64,000 nucleotides of DNA, from positions 173,911-237,910 of the forward strand of contig NZ_JAHBOI010000006.1 in NCBI RefSeq assembly GCF_018531425.1, written 5' to 3'. The notes under the pieces were generated by a model. That model made no database searches. It saw only the letters and a list, made by a program, of their open reading frames with translations, and was not told the DNA's origin. Below, one piece after another: positions 37,730-47,215 of the stretch. The DNA is from Paenarthrobacter sp. DKR-5. Its GTDB lineage: Bacteria; Actinomycetota; Actinomycetes; Actinomycetales; Micrococcaceae. The position numbers and the translations under genes are program-made. Each line of letters begins with the position of its first letter. The first letter of the stretch is position 1.

Positions 37730-38383
37730 TCAGGCCCCGACGAAAACGCTAATGAAGCGGAAGAAGACACTGGCGATCACGCCGACGTACAGCGCGCCGA
37801 CGATGACCCAGGCCCACTCGGCCAGGAAGCGGGCCGGCGCCGGGGGCAGCGGGAGGACACCGTGGACGATGTTCCGCACGGTGGTCCACACGAACAGCGG
37901 GATCATCATCGCCCAGACGACGATGCAGTAGGGGCAGAGGATGCCGATCGCGTAAATGGCCTGCGACCACAGCCAGACAATCATCACCATGCCCAGGGTG
38001 ACGCCGATCTGCAGGCCGATCCAGTACCAGCGCTTGAACGATGCCCCCGCGAGCAGCGCGGCTCCGGTGGTGATGATGACGGCGAACGCCGCAACGCCGA
38101 TCAGGGGGTTCGGGAAGCCGAACAGTGCTGCCTGCCACGTCTTCATGACCTGGCCGCACGAGATCCACGGGTTCACGTCGCAGCTGGTGATGTGGTTCGG
38201 GTCCTTGTACAGCTCCAGGCGCTCCAGCACCAGCGCGCCGGCTGCCAGCCAGGACACAACACCGGTGACCAGCAGGATCCAGCCGAACGGCCTGTCCCGC
38301 GCAGCGGCCGGTATCTCGACGGCGGGGCGGCCGAGGACCGCGCCCTCCGGCTCGTGGGTTCCGGGCGCCTTGCTGCTGGCCAT
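37730..38383 (-). CDS. vitamin K epoxide reductase family membrane protein
   Basis: 217 residues from ATG 38383, preceded by GAAGGAAG. It has about five membrane helices. Cysteine pair one is SCDVNPWISCGQVM after helix 1; the redox CxxC is ILCPYCIVVWA in helix 4. Actinobacterial VKOR reoxidises DsbA-type proteins and passes electrons to menaquinone, so it forms disulfides in secreted proteins. Confidence 0.93.
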   Translation of the reverse strand: MASSKAPGTHEPEGAVLGRPAVEIPAAARDRPFGWILLVTGVVSWLAAGALVLERLELYKDPNHITSCDVNPWISCGQVMKTWQAALFGFPNPLIGVAAFAVIITTGAALLAGASFKRWYWIGLQIGVTLGMVMIVWLWSQAIYAIGILCPYCIVVWAMMIPLFVWTTVRNIVHGVLPLPPAPARFLAEWAWVIVGALYVGVIASVFFRFISVFVGA

Positions 38384-38836
38384 GACTGATCGCTTCCTTC
38401 GTCCGCGGATGATGCCGTTGCTGGGGCCGATTCTATCGGCAGAGCCCGGGGGCACGCTGGGTGCTGTCGGTCCGGGACGTGAGGACGTACCGTCAATCCC
38501 GCCGCACGTCAGCCCCGTGTGAGAGAATGATGTTGGCTGGAGGCCGATCCACATGCGGCCCCCGGTCCAGCGACACGTTTCACAGCTTGCTGGTGACGCA
38601 TCGGGCCCGGACGGATCACGACGATCCGCGCAGGCCTTGGTATCCACCGCAGCCCGCCGCCAGAAGGTCCGGCGGCGAGAACCGTTGCCGCTGGCCTGCC
38701 TTGGTTGCTGCGCCCCTTGTCGGCGCGACTTGGCAGGAATGACGACGACTTCTGTCAACGCCCGCGGGTATTGACGACTAAGGCCCCCTCGGGCGCTGGA
38801 TGTGGCGGCGCCGCCAGGGGTGGAGTGTACCTACAT
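38384..38836. other. 453-bp gap: promoter region of VKOR and long leader of rne
   Basis: No convincing gene. Many complementary G/C-rich segments suggest a folded leader for rne. A TTGACG hexamer at 38774-38779, in GTATTGACGACTAAG, could be a -35 box. Frames running through this gap into rne lack a ribosome site and start from ordinary-looking non-coding sequence. RNase E leaders are known in other bacteria to mediate autoregulation; whether this one does is inference. Confidence 0.5.
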
Positions 38837-41812
38837 ATGGATATCGAGCAGGAAAAAGACGTAGCCGAAGCTACCACCACTGAAACAAACCTCGAGAGTG
38901 CCCCCGCGGCGCCAAAGAAGGCAACCCGGAGCCGGCGCAAGACGGCCGCCGCCGAAGAGCCGGCCGCCGCAGAGCCGGCCGCCCTGGAGAGCGTAAGCAG
39001 CGCGGACAGTGCCGCCCCCGACGAGGTCCCGGCCGAGCCGGCCAAAGCCCCCCGCCGGAGCCGCTCCCGCAAGGCAACGGCTGCCGAAGGCGCCCCGGCG
39101 CCTGCGACCGCCGAAGCCGGGGACACCGCCACCGCGGCGCCGGCCGAGGTCCCGGAGCCTGCGGGGGAGGCAGCGGAACCCTCTGCCGCGGCCGTGAAGG
39201 CGCCCGCCCGCCGTCGTCGCTCCAGCGCCAAAGCACAGTCCGAGCCAGTGACGGCGCCGGAGGCCGCGCCCGAGGCCCCAGCCGAACCTGCCGCAACCGC
39301 CGCCAGCACCGAGCCGGCAGCAGCCCCGACGGAGCCGGCACGTGAAGCAGACGCGGAAGGTGCTGTTTCGCTGTCCCCGGTGTCCGTCCTCTTTCAGGCA
39401 CCCGATCTGACAGCGCTCACCCGGCCGGTGGCCGTGGCCGCCGCCGAAGAGTCCGATGAGGAAGAGGAAGAGGAAGAGGGCGAGCAGGAGGAAGGCGGCC
39501 GGCGTCGGCGCCGCAGCCGTGGCCGCCGCAGCCGCAACCGTTCCGAGCGCGACCAGGGCGCCGAGGAGACCTCCGGATCCGAAGACGAAGGCACCGAGGC
39601 CGCCGGCGAGGACGCGGCCGAGGGCGAGGGTGTTGTCTCGCGCCGCCGCCGGCGCCGCCGCCGCGGGGACCAGGACCTGGAACTCACCGGCACCGATGAG
39701 GAGCCGAACACCGTGACCCGCGTCCGGGCACCGCGCACGCACGCGGACAGCTCGGCCACCCGGGTCGCGAGCGTGAAGGGTTCCACCCGCCTGGAAGCCA
39801 AGAAGCAGCGGCGCCGCGAGTCCCGCGAATCGGGCCGTCGCCGCCACGTGATCACCGAGGCCGAGTTCCTGGCCCGGCGCGAATCGGTGGACCGCACGAT
39901 GGTGGTCCGCCAGCGTGATGACAGGATCCAGATCGGGGTCCTCGAGGACGGCATCCTGGCGGAGCACTTCGTCTCCAAGACCCAGCAGGACTCGCTGATC
40001 GGCAACGTCTACCTGGGCAAGGTGCAGAACGTGCTGCCGAGCATGGAAGCTGCGTTCGTGGATATCGGACGCGGACGCAACGCGGTCCTGTACGCCGGCG
40101 AAGTCAACTGGGACGCGGCCAAGCTCGACGGCGCCCCGCGCCGCATCGAGCACGCCCTCAAGTCCGGCGACTCGGTGCTGGTGCAGGTCACCAAGGACCC
40201 CGTGGGCCACAAGGGCGCCCGGCTGACCAGCCAGATCTCGCTGCCCGGCCGCTACCTGGTCTACGTGCCCGGCGGCTCGATGACGGGCATTTCCCGCAAG
40301 CTTCCCGACGTCGAACGCAACCGGCTGAAGCGGATCCTCAAGGACCGCCTCCCCGAGAACGCCGGGGTGATCGTCCGCACCGCGGCCGAAGGGGCCAGCG
40401 AGGAAGAACTCACGCACGACATCAACCGGCTGCGCGCGCAGTGGGAAGGCATCGAGAGCCAGGCCGGCTCCACCAAGGTGCTCGCCCCCGAGCTGCTCTA
40501 CGGTGAGCCCGACCTGACCATCAAGGTCGTCCGCGACGTCTTCAACGAGGACTTCTCCAAGCTCATCGTCTCCGGCGACGAAGCGTGGGACACCATCGAG
40601 GCCTACGTGACCTACGTGGCGCCCGACCTGGTGGACCGGCTGGAGAAATGGACGTCCGAGGAGGACATCTTCGCGGCCCACCGGATCGACGAGCAGATCC
40701 ACAAGGCGCTGGAACGCAAGGTGTTCCTGCCGTCGGGCGGTTCGCTGGTCATCGACCGCACCGAGGCCATGACAGTGGTGGACGTGAACACCGGCAAGTT
40801 CACCGGCAGCGGCGGCAACCTCGAAGAGACCGTCACCAAGAACAACCTGGAGGCTGCCGAGGAGGTTGTCCGCCAGCTGCGGCTGCGCGACATCGGCGGC
40901 ATCATCGTGATCGACTTCATCGACATGGTGCTCGAGTCCAACCGCGACCTGGTGCTCCGGCGCCTGGTGGAGTGCCTGGGCCGGGACCGGACCAAGCACC
41001 AGGTTGCCGAAGTGACCTCGCTCGGCCTGGTCCAGATGACGCGCAAGCGGATGGGTACCGGGCTGCTGGAGGTCTTCGGTGAGCAGTGCGAGGCCTGCGC
41101 GGGACGCGGCGTCGTCACCCACGACGAGCCGGTCGAACACCGCCGCGCCCACACCGTGGCCGCCGAACATCACCAGCAGCGTACCGAGCAGCCCAAGTCG
41201 ACCCGCGGGGAGAAGCGTCGCAGCCGCGGCCGCGGGCAGGCTCCCGCCGAGCAGGCGCCGGTCGAGGCACCGGTTGAGGTCGGCCGGCAGGCCAAGGCCG
41301 AAGCAACCCGTGCCGCCCTGGCCACCATCGCCGCGGCGGCCCACGCCGCGCACCGCGAGGAGGAACATGCCGGCGACACCGTGACTGTTCCCGTGTCAGC
41401 GGTCGCGGAGATCGCCGACGTCGCGGTGGAGGAGCATGCCAACGGAGCGGTGCTCACGATCGGCGGGGAAAAGGTCGTGCTGCCGTTCGCCGAGCACGCC
41501 CGTGAAGCCGCCCCTGAGGAAAAGCCGAAGCTGAGCCTGGACATCCTCACCTCGGCGTTCGACACGCTCGAGGAGAAGCACGACGAGGAGGTTGGCGCGG
41601 GCCGTGAGCGCGGCCGCCGCGGCCGGAGGCACCGCAGCGCAAGCCGCGCGCAGGGCGCCGCGAATGAGACCAGCGTCGAACAGCGCGAGGCTGCCGCTTC
41701 GGCCGACCACAGCCACGAGCACGTGGCGGCGCCGCCGGCGGCGGCGAAGGCCGAACCCCAGGGCGAAGCTCCGATCATCCTTGGGGTAGGGGTGCCGGCG
41801 TCGGACCTGTGA
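38837..41812 (+). CDS. rne: ribonuclease E/G
   Basis: 991 residues from ATG 38837. Residues 1-340 are disordered and Ala/Glu/Arg-rich with acidic runs. The catalytic half: S1 domain with NVYLGKVQNVLPSMEAAFVD (near 389), metal-binding MTVVDVNTGKFTG (near 649) and IIVIDFIDM (near 692), and the Zn-link CEACAGRG (near 751). A further disordered, basic C-terminal tail (~760-991) could scaffold other RNA enzymes. Domain order matches actinobacterial RNase E, in which the catalytic core is central. It processes rRNA and turns over mRNA. Confidence 0.95.
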   Translation: MDIEQEKDVAEATTTETNLESAPAAPKKATRSRRKTAAAEEPAAAEPAALESVSSADSAAPDEVPAEPAKAPRRSRSRKATAAEGAPAPATAEAGDTATAAPAEVPEPAGEAAEPSAAAVKAPARRRRSSAKAQSEPVTAPEAAPEAPAEPAATAASTEPAAAPTEPAREADAEGAVSLSPVSVLFQAPDLTALTRPVAVAAAEESDEEEEEEEGEQEEGGRRRRRSRGRRSRNRSERDQGAEETSGSEDEGTEAAGEDAAEGEGVVSRRRRRRRRGDQDLELTGTDEEPNTVTRVRAPRTHADSSATRVASVKGSTRLEAKKQRRRESRESGRRRHVITEAEFLARRESVDRTMVVRQRDDRIQIGVLEDGILAEHFVSKTQQDSLIGNVYLGKVQNVLPSMEAAFVDIGRGRNAVLYAGEVNWDAAKLDGAPRRIEHALKSGDSVLVQVTKDPVGHKGARLTSQISLPGRYLVYVPGGSMTGISRKLPDVERNRLKRILKDRLPENAGVIVRTAAEGASEEELTHDINRLRAQWEGIESQAGSTKVLAPELLYGEPDLTIKVVRDVFNEDFSKLIVSGDEAWDTIEAYVTYVAPDLVDRLEKWTSEEDIFAAHRIDEQIHKALERKVFLPSGGSLVIDRTEAMTVVDVNTGKFTGSGGNLEETVTKNNLEAAEEVVRQLRLRDIGGIIVIDFIDMVLESNRDLVLRRLVECLGRDRTKHQVAEVTSLGLVQMTRKRMGTGLLEVFGEQCEACAGRGVVTHDEPVEHRRAHTVAAEHHQQRTEQPKSTRGEKRRSRGRGQAPAEQAPVEAPVEVGRQAKAEATRAALATIAAAAHAAHREEEHAGDTVTVPVSAVAEIADVAVEEHANGAVLTIGGEKVVLPFAEHAREAAPEEKPKLSLDILTSAFDTLEEKHDEEVGAGRERGRRGRRHRSASRAQGAANETSVEQREAAASADHSHEHVAAPPAAAKAEPQGEAPIILGVGVPASDL

Positions 41813-41836
41813 GCGGCATCCGCTAGGGTGTTAGTC

Positions 41837-41926
41837 AGTGACACGGGGTGCCTTCGCCGCTGGCGGGGCTGAGAACCAAACCCGTTGAACCTGAACTAGT
41901 TCGAACTAGCGGAGGGATGTCGCGGC
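41837..41926 (+). promoter_or_regulatory. TPP riboswitch (THI box)
   Basis: Conserved aptamer strings appear in order: ACGGGGTGCC (41842-41851), GGGGCTGAGA (41865-41874) and CCCGTTGAACCTGAACTAG (41881-41899) followed by CTAGCGGAGGGA (41906-41917). P1 closes with GTGACA against TGTCGC. An 8-bp hairpin, CGCGGCGG 41921-41928 with CCGCCGCG 41948-41955, follows, without a T tract. Control is therefore more likely at translation of thiD/tenA than by termination. Confidence 0.92.
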
Positions 41927-41974
41927 GGGCGAACTGCCTGTGGTGCACCGCCGCGCGTCATTGGGAGCAGGCCC

Positions 41975-43456
41975 ATGCGTTCCACCCCACGAGTCCTGAG
42001 CATCGCCGGCACCGACCCCACGGGCGGTGCCGGCATCCAGGCGGACCTGAAGAGCATCGCCGCCAACGGCGGGTACGGCATGGCTGTCGTGACGGCGTTG
42101 GTCGCGCAGAACACTCACGGAGTCCGGTCGGTGCACACGCCGCCGGTGTCCTTCCTCGCCGAGCAGCTCGAGGCGGTGAGCGACGACGTCGAGATCGACG
42201 CCGTGAAGATCGGCATGCTCGGGGATGCCGCCGTCATCGCCACCGTCGAGGCCTGGCTCGAGGCCGTCCGGCCGCCCGTCGTCGTGCTGGATCCCGTGAT
42301 GGTGGCGACCAGCGGGGACCGGCTGCTCGAGCCGGCTGCCGAGGACGCGCTGCGATCCCTGCTCCGGCGTGCCGACTTGCTCACGCCCAATCTGCCCGAA
42401 CTTGCCGTCCTGCTGGACGAACAGCGCGCGGACAGTTGGGACGAGGCGGTGGCGCAGGGCCTGCGCCTGTCGGACCGCACGGGCGCGGCCGTGCTGGTCA
42501 AGGGTGGCCATTTGGACGGCGCGGTGTGCCCGGACGCCCTGGTCAGGGCCGCCGGTGAGCCGGGGGAGCGGGTGGTGGAATTCTCCTCCCGCCGGATTGA
42601 AACCCGGAACACCCACGGCACCGGTTGCTCTCTGTCCTCCGCCATGGCGACCGTGCAGGTGCTCACCGGCGACTGGGCCGAATCGCTGCAGCGGGTCAAG
42701 GACTGGATGCAGGGAGCGCTGGCCCGCGCCGACGAACTCCAGGTCGGCACCGGTCACGGCCCTATCCACCACTTCGCGAACCTCCTTCAGCACCAGCCGC
42801 CGCAGGGCAATGACTTCAGCCGGCAGTTGTGGGATGACATCGCGGACCTGCGTGAGGGCATTTTCGGGCTGCCGTTCGTCAAGGCGCTCGGCGACGGCAC
42901 CCTCGATGAGCGGAAGTTCTCCTACTACCTTGCCCAGGACGCCCGGTACCTCAACGGGTACTCTCGGGTCCTGGCCCGCGCCAGCGCCCTTGCCCCTACC
43001 GAGGAAGAGCAGCTGTTCTGGGCGAACTCGGCCCAGGTGTGCCTGCAGGTCGAGGCCGAGCTGCACCGAAGCTGGCTGCAGCAGCACCCGGCGGAATCCG
43101 AGCTAGGCCCGGTCACCAAGGCCTACCTTGACCACCTGGCGTCCGTGGCCGGGTCGGGCAGCTATGCCGTGCTGACGGCCGCCGTGCTGCCCTGCTACTG
43201 GCTGTATTCGGATGTGGGGGAGAACCTCCACGCAGCCTTCCTGGCCGGACGCGATGCCGCCACGCACCCCTACGCAGCGTGGCTTCAAACGTATGCCGAC
43301 GAGGCCTTCGCCGCGTCCACGCGGACAGCGGTCGGCTTCACCGACCGGGCCGCCCGGGTGGCGGGAGCCGCCGAGCGGGAGGCGATGCGCACGGTGTTCC
43401 GTCAGTCCTCGCGCTACGAACTGGAGTTTTTCGACGCGCCGGAGCGGCATGCATGA
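41975..43456 (+). CDS. thiD: ThiD-TenA fusion: HMP-P kinase plus aminopyrimidine hydrolase
   Basis: 493 residues from ATG 41975, with GGGAG 8 nt upstream. Residues ~1-265 are ThiD: VLSIAGTDPTGGAGIQADLK, DPVMVATSGDRLL and the anion hole RNTHGTGCSLSSAM. Residues ~280-490 are TenA: LPFVKALGDGTLDERKFSYY, QDARYLNGYSRVLARA and the Cys of AAVLPCYWLYSDVGE. ThiD phosphorylates hydroxymethylpyrimidine; TenA salvages aminopyrimidine from degraded thiamin. The fusion joins salvage to phosphorylation. It is controlled by the TPP riboswitch. Confidence 0.95.
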   Translation: MRSTPRVLSIAGTDPTGGAGIQADLKSIAANGGYGMAVVTALVAQNTHGVRSVHTPPVSFLAEQLEAVSDDVEIDAVKIGMLGDAAVIATVEAWLEAVRPPVVVLDPVMVATSGDRLLEPAAEDALRSLLRRADLLTPNLPELAVLLDEQRADSWDEAVAQGLRLSDRTGAAVLVKGGHLDGAVCPDALVRAAGEPGERVVEFSSRRIETRNTHGTGCSLSSAMATVQVLTGDWAESLQRVKDWMQGALARADELQVGTGHGPIHHFANLLQHQPPQGNDFSRQLWDDIADLREGIFGLPFVKALGDGTLDERKFSYYLAQDARYLNGYSRVLARASALAPTEEEQLFWANSAQVCLQVEAELHRSWLQQHPAESELGPVTKAYLDHLASVAGSGSYAVLTAAVLPCYWLYSDVGENLHAAFLAGRDAATHPYAAWLQTYADEAFAASTRTAVGFTDRAARVAGAAEREAMRTVFRQSSRYELEFFDAPERHA

Positions 43457-43738
43457 GTAGTGGCCCCGGCGGCGACTATGATGGATGGCGTGCTGACGTG
43501 GCGCGGATGAGAGGGCACCTGCTCCTATCAGTTTCCGCGCGGCGCCGCTAGTGTCATTTGCAGCCGAGGGCCGGTCTAGCGTAGTCTGGATCCTCGGTGC
43601 TTACGCCAACACTGGGCAATTCCTTCCATACGGGGCCCGCGGCGTTGAGGCACAGCGAGAACCGGAAATCTGCCCATCCAGGGCGTTGATGGTTCCCCAC
43701 GCAAACTTTGTAAAACGTCGAGAGAAGTGAGTTCCCAA
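43457..43738. other. 282-bp leader region of rplU-rpmA
   Basis: No supported gene. A -10-like TAGTCT is at 43582-43587 in CTAGCGTAGTCTGGA, leaving a leader of ~145 nt before rplU. G/C-rich complementary pieces (for example GGGCCCGCGGCG) suggest folding. Ribosomal protein operons often carry autoregulatory leaders; no known L21 leader class was recognised. Confidence 0.45.
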
Positions 43739-44047
43739 GTGGTGTACGCGATTGTCCGCGCAGGCGGCCGCCAAGAGAAGGTTTCCGTTGGAGACTTCGT
43801 TACCCTGAACCGCGTCGCCGGTGGAGCCGGCAGCACCATTGAGCTGCCCGCACTCCTTCTGGTTGACGGCGAGAAGATCACCTCGGCCGCGAAGGACCTG
43901 GCCAAGGTAAAGGTCGAGGCGGAGATCCTTGAGGATCTGCGCGGGCCGAAGATCGTCATTCAGAAGTTCAAGAACAAGACCGGTTACAAGAAGCGCCAGG
44001 GCCACCGCCAGGAGCTGACCAAGGTCAAGATCACCTCGATCGCCTAA
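43739..44047 (+). CDS. rplU: 50S ribosomal protein L21
   Basis: 102 residues. GTG 43739 is chosen because the family starts (M)[18 protein letters not shown]; a GTG at 43727 would add four residues and leave no room for a ribosome site. The C-terminal [21 protein letters not shown] is the RNA-binding L21 signature. Followed by rpmA after 52 bp. Confidence 0.95.
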   Translation: MVYAIVRAGGRQEKVSVGDFVTLNRVAGGAGSTIELPALLLVDGEKITSAAKDLAKVKVEAEILEDLRGPKIVIQKFKNKTGYKKRQGHRQELTKVKITSIA

Positions 44048-44099
44048 GGCGATCGAAGGATTTCCCGGTTCCCCACACTAAAAAGGCAGGCATCAAGAG

Positions 44100-44363
44100 A
44101 TGGCACACAAGAAGGGCGCGAGCTCCACTCGCAACGGTCGTGACTCCAACGCACAGCGTCTGGGCGTGAAGCGTTTCGGCGGTCAGGTTGTTTCCGCCGG
44201 CGAGATCATCGTCCGCCAGCGCGGCACCCACTTCCACCCGGGCGCCGGTGTCGGCCGCGGTGGCGACGACACGCTGTTCGCCCTGGAGGCCGGCGCTGTT
44301 GAGTTCGGCACCCGCCGCGGACGCCGCGTCGTGAACATCGTCGCAGCGGCAGCAGCCGAGTAG
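44100..44363 (+). CDS. rpmA: 50S ribosomal protein L27
   Basis: 87 residues. The N-terminal [21 protein letters not shown] reaches the peptidyl-transferase centre (in parts: AHKKG, NGRDS). [22 protein letters not shown]-type core is conserved. There is no cleavable Firmicutes-type N-terminal extension. A terminator-like hairpin follows before obg. Confidence 0.97.
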   Translation: MAHKKGASSTRNGRDSNAQRLGVKRFGGQVVSAGEIIVRQRGTHFHPGAGVGRGGDDTLFALEAGAVEFGTRRGRRVVNIVAAAAAE

Positions 44364-44379
44364 TCATTAGCTTCACCTG

Positions 44380-44416
44380 GTGGGGCGGGCCTTCGGGTCC
44401 GTCCCACTTGTTGTTT
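44380..44416 (+). terminator. terminator after rpmA
   Basis: GTGGGGCGGGCC (44380-44391) pairs imperfectly with GGTCCGTCCCAC (44396-44407) around TTCG. TTGTTGTTTT follows, a usable T-rich tail. Confidence 0.75.
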
Positions 44417-44463
44417 TAACACCACTAAACTGATTTTGCATTTCACATTCCAAGGAGACCTCC

Positions 44464-46065
44464 GTGGCAAGCTTTGTTGACCGGGTAGTTCTGCACGTTT
44501 CGGGCGGGACCGGCGGCCATGGCTGCGTTTCCATCAAGCGGGAGAAGTTCAAGCCGCTCGGCGGCCCCGACGGCGGCAACGGGGGCAACGGCGGCGACGT
44601 CATCCTCCGGGTGGACTCCCAGACGACCACCCTGCTCTCCTACCACCACGCGCCGCACCGCCACGCCACCAACGGCGAAGGCGGCAAGGGGGACATGCGG
44701 CACGGCAAGAACGGGGAGACCCTGGTGCTGCCGGTGCCCTCGGGCACGGTGGTGAAGTCCCCCAGCGGAGAGGTGCTGGCGGACCTGGTCGGCGAAGGCA
44801 CCGAGTTCGTGGCCGCTGCCGGCGGCCAGGGCGGTCTGGGCAACGCGGCGCTCTCCTCGCAGAAGCGCAAGGCGCCGGGCTTCGCCCTGCTGGGCATCCC
44901 CGGGGACGCCCGCGACATTGTGCTCGAATTGAAGAGCATCGCCGACGTCGCTCTGGTGGGCTTCCCGTCGGCCGGCAAGTCGAGCCTGATTGCGGCCATG
45001 TCCGCCGCCCGCCCCAAGATCGCCGACTACCCGTTCACCACCCTGGTGCCGAACCTCGGCGTCGTGCAGGCCGGCGACGTGCGCTTCACGATCGCCGACG
45101 TCCCCGGCCTGATCCCGGGCGCAAGCCAGGGCAAGGGCCTGGGCCTGGAGTTCCTGCGCCACGTCGAGCGCTGCGCCGTCCTGGTGCATGTGCTCGACTG
45201 CGCCACGCTCGAGCCCGGCCGTGACCCGATCAGTGACCTCGAGGCAATCGAGGCGGAACTGGCGGCCTATTCCGTGGACTCAAGTTTCGCCGGGAGCGAC
45301 GGCCAGGCCGTGCCGTTGAACGAGCGGCCGCGGCTCGTGGCACTGAACAAGATCGATGTGCCCGAGGCGGAGGAGCTCGCCGACTTCGTGCGCCCGGAGC
45401 TGGAGGAGCGCGGCTACCGCGTGTTCGAGATTTCGGCCGTCAGCCATGAAGGCCTGCGGCAGCTCAGCTTCGCGATGGCCGAGATCGTCGCCGGCGCCCG
45501 TGCCGCGCGTGAAGCAGAGCCGGCGCCGCAGCGGATCGTGCTGCGGCCCAAGGCCGTCAACGCCGCGGGGTTCCGGATCCGGCGCGAGGAAAAGAACTTG
45601 GAGCCGCTGTTCCGCGTGCTCGGCGAAAAGCCGGTCCGCTGGGTGCAGCAGACCGACTTCACGAACGACGAGGCCGTCGGTTACCTCGCGGACCGGCTCG
45701 CGAAGCTCGGCGTGGAAGAGCAGCTGTTCAAGAGCGGAGCCGTCCCGGGGGACACCGTCGTGATCGGCGAGGGCGACGGCGTCGTCTTCGACTGGGAGCC
45801 GACCATGATGGGCGGCGCCGAGCTGCTGGCCTCCCCGCGCGGCACCGACCTGCGCCTGGAGGAATTCACCCGGCCCACGCGCGGACAGAAGCGCGAGGAA
45901 TACCAAGAGCGCAAGGACGCCAAGTCGGCGGCCCGCGCGGAGCTCGAGGCAGAGCGCAAGGCCGGCATCTGGACCGAATCTGTCAGCGGCCGCCGCCAGC
46001 AGCCGGTGAAGCAGGCCGACAGGGAGGGCGTGGACAGGGAGGACAGCGCCGGTGACGAGCTCTAG
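44464..46065 (+). CDS. obgE: GTPase Obg
   Basis: 533 residues from GTG 44464. The Gly-rich Obg fold (~1-158) includes [18 protein letters not shown]-type loops. The G domain has [15 protein letters not shown] (near 165), [28 protein letters not shown] and SAVSHEG. An OCT domain (~360-440) and a charged C-terminal tail follow. It acts in 50S assembly and stress. It overlaps proB by 14 bp, so the two are coupled. Confidence 0.96.
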   Translation: MASFVDRVVLHVSGGTGGHGCVSIKREKFKPLGGPDGGNGGNGGDVILRVDSQTTTLLSYHHAPHRHATNGEGGKGDMRHGKNGETLVLPVPSGTVVKSPSGEVLADLVGEGTEFVAAAGGQGGLGNAALSSQKRKAPGFALLGIPGDARDIVLELKSIADVALVGFPSAGKSSLIAAMSAARPKIADYPFTTLVPNLGVVQAGDVRFTIADVPGLIPGASQGKGLGLEFLRHVERCAVLVHVLDCATLEPGRDPISDLEAIEAELAAYSVDSSFAGSDGQAVPLNERPRLVALNKIDVPEAEELADFVRPELEERGYRVFEISAVSHEGLRQLSFAMAEIVAGARAAREAEPAPQRIVLRPKAVNAAGFRIRREEKNLEPLFRVLGEKPVRWVQQTDFTNDEAVGYLADRLAKLGVEEQLFKSGAVPGDTVVIGEGDGVVFDWEPTMMGGAELLASPRGTDLRLEEFTRPTRGQKREEYQERKDAKSAARAELEAERKAGIWTESVSGRRQQPVKQADREGVDREDSAGDEL

Positions 46066-47206
46066 CACCGCCCCCGCGGCCCGCAAGCAGCCGATCGCGG
46101 ACCGCGCCGGCCTGGCCACGGCCGGCAGGATCGTGGTCAAGGTCGGCTCCTCGTCCCTGACTTCCCTTGCGGGCGGGATCTCCGAACAGGCGCTTGTCGA
46201 CCTGGTGGACGCCCTCGCGGAGCGCCGCAACCAGGGCACCGAGATCATCCTCGTCTCCTCCGGCGCCATCGCGGCAGGGCTCGCGCCGCTCGGCCTCGAA
46301 CGCCGTCCCCGGGACCTCGCGACCCAGCAGGCGGCGGCCGCCGTGGGGCAGGGGCTGCTGATCGCCCGGTACACCCAGGCTTTCGCCGCCCACGGCGTGA
46401 CCGTGAGCCAGGTCCTGCTCACCGCGCAGGATCTGATGCGGCGGACGCACTACGCGAACGCGCACCGGGCGCTGTCCCGTCTGCTCAACCTCGGCGTCGT
46501 GCCCATTGTGAACGAAAACGACACGGTGGCCACCCACGAAATCCGCTTCGGCGACAACGACCGGCTGGCTGCGCTGGTGGCCCACATGGCCAAGGCCGAC
46601 GCCCTCGTGCTGCTCTCCGACGTGGACTCGCTGTACGACGGGCCGCCCAAGGCCGGAGCCCGGCGCATACCGCACGTGGCCGGGCCAGAGGACCTCGAAG
46701 GCATCGAGATCGGCAGGACCGGCAAAGCCGGCGTGGGCACCGGCGGAATGGTCACCAAGGTCGACGCCGCGAGCATCGCGGCGGGTTCGGGGATTCCCGC
46801 CCTCGTCACATCGACGCCGCAGGCCGTGCAGGCCTTGGCGGGGGAGGACGTCGGGACCTTCTTTGGCGCAGTCGGCTCCAACAAGCCGATCCGGCTGCTC
46901 TGGCTGGCGCATTCGGCCAACGTCCGCGGGCGGCTGGTGCTCGACGACGGCGCCGTCGCGGCCGTGAAGCACCGGCGCCGCTCGCTGCTGCCGGCCGGCA
47001 TCGTGATGGTGAAGGGATCCTTTGAGGCCGGCGATCCGGTGGAGCTGGTGGACCGCAGCGGCGAGGTGATTGCCCGCGGCCTGGTCAACTACAAGTCGCG
47101 CGAGCTGCCGAAGATGCTGGGCCGGTCCACCAAGGAACTGGCCCGGACCCTGGGCAGGGAGTTCGAGCGCGAGGTCGTGCATGTGGACGATTTGGTCCTC
47201 GTCTAG
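46052..47206 (+). CDS. proB: glutamate 5-kinase
   Basis: 384 residues from GTG 46052, overlapping the obg end. The amino-acid kinase domain (~25-275) has [32 protein letters not shown] and [14 protein letters not shown]-terminal PUA domain (~290-375) has [20 protein letters not shown]. First step of proline synthesis. proA follows 9 bp downstream. Confidence 0.96.
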   Translation: MTSSSTAPAARKQPIADRAGLATAGRIVVKVGSSSLTSLAGGISEQALVDLVDALAERRNQGTEIILVSSGAIAAGLAPLGLERRPRDLATQQAAAAVGQGLLIARYTQAFAAHGVTVSQVLLTAQDLMRRTHYANAHRALSRLLNLGVVPIVNENDTVATHEIRFGDNDRLAALVAHMAKADALVLLSDVDSLYDGPPKAGARRIPHVAGPEDLEGIEIGRTGKAGVGTGGMVTKVDAASIAAGSGIPALVTSTPQAVQALAGEDVGTFFGAVGSNKPIRLLWLAHSANVRGRLVLDDGAVAAVKHRRRSLLPAGIVMVKGSFEAGDPVELVDRSGEVIARGLVNYKSRELPKMLGRSTKELARTLGREFEREVVHVDDLVLV

Positions 47207-47215
47207 ACTTGAGGG

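Noticed and set aside
43453-43551. 32-residue frame overlapping the thiD/tenA stop (MSSGPGGDYDGW...)
   Set aside because: An ATGA overlap is suggestive, but there is no ribosome site, no family and it is very short; it could be chance.
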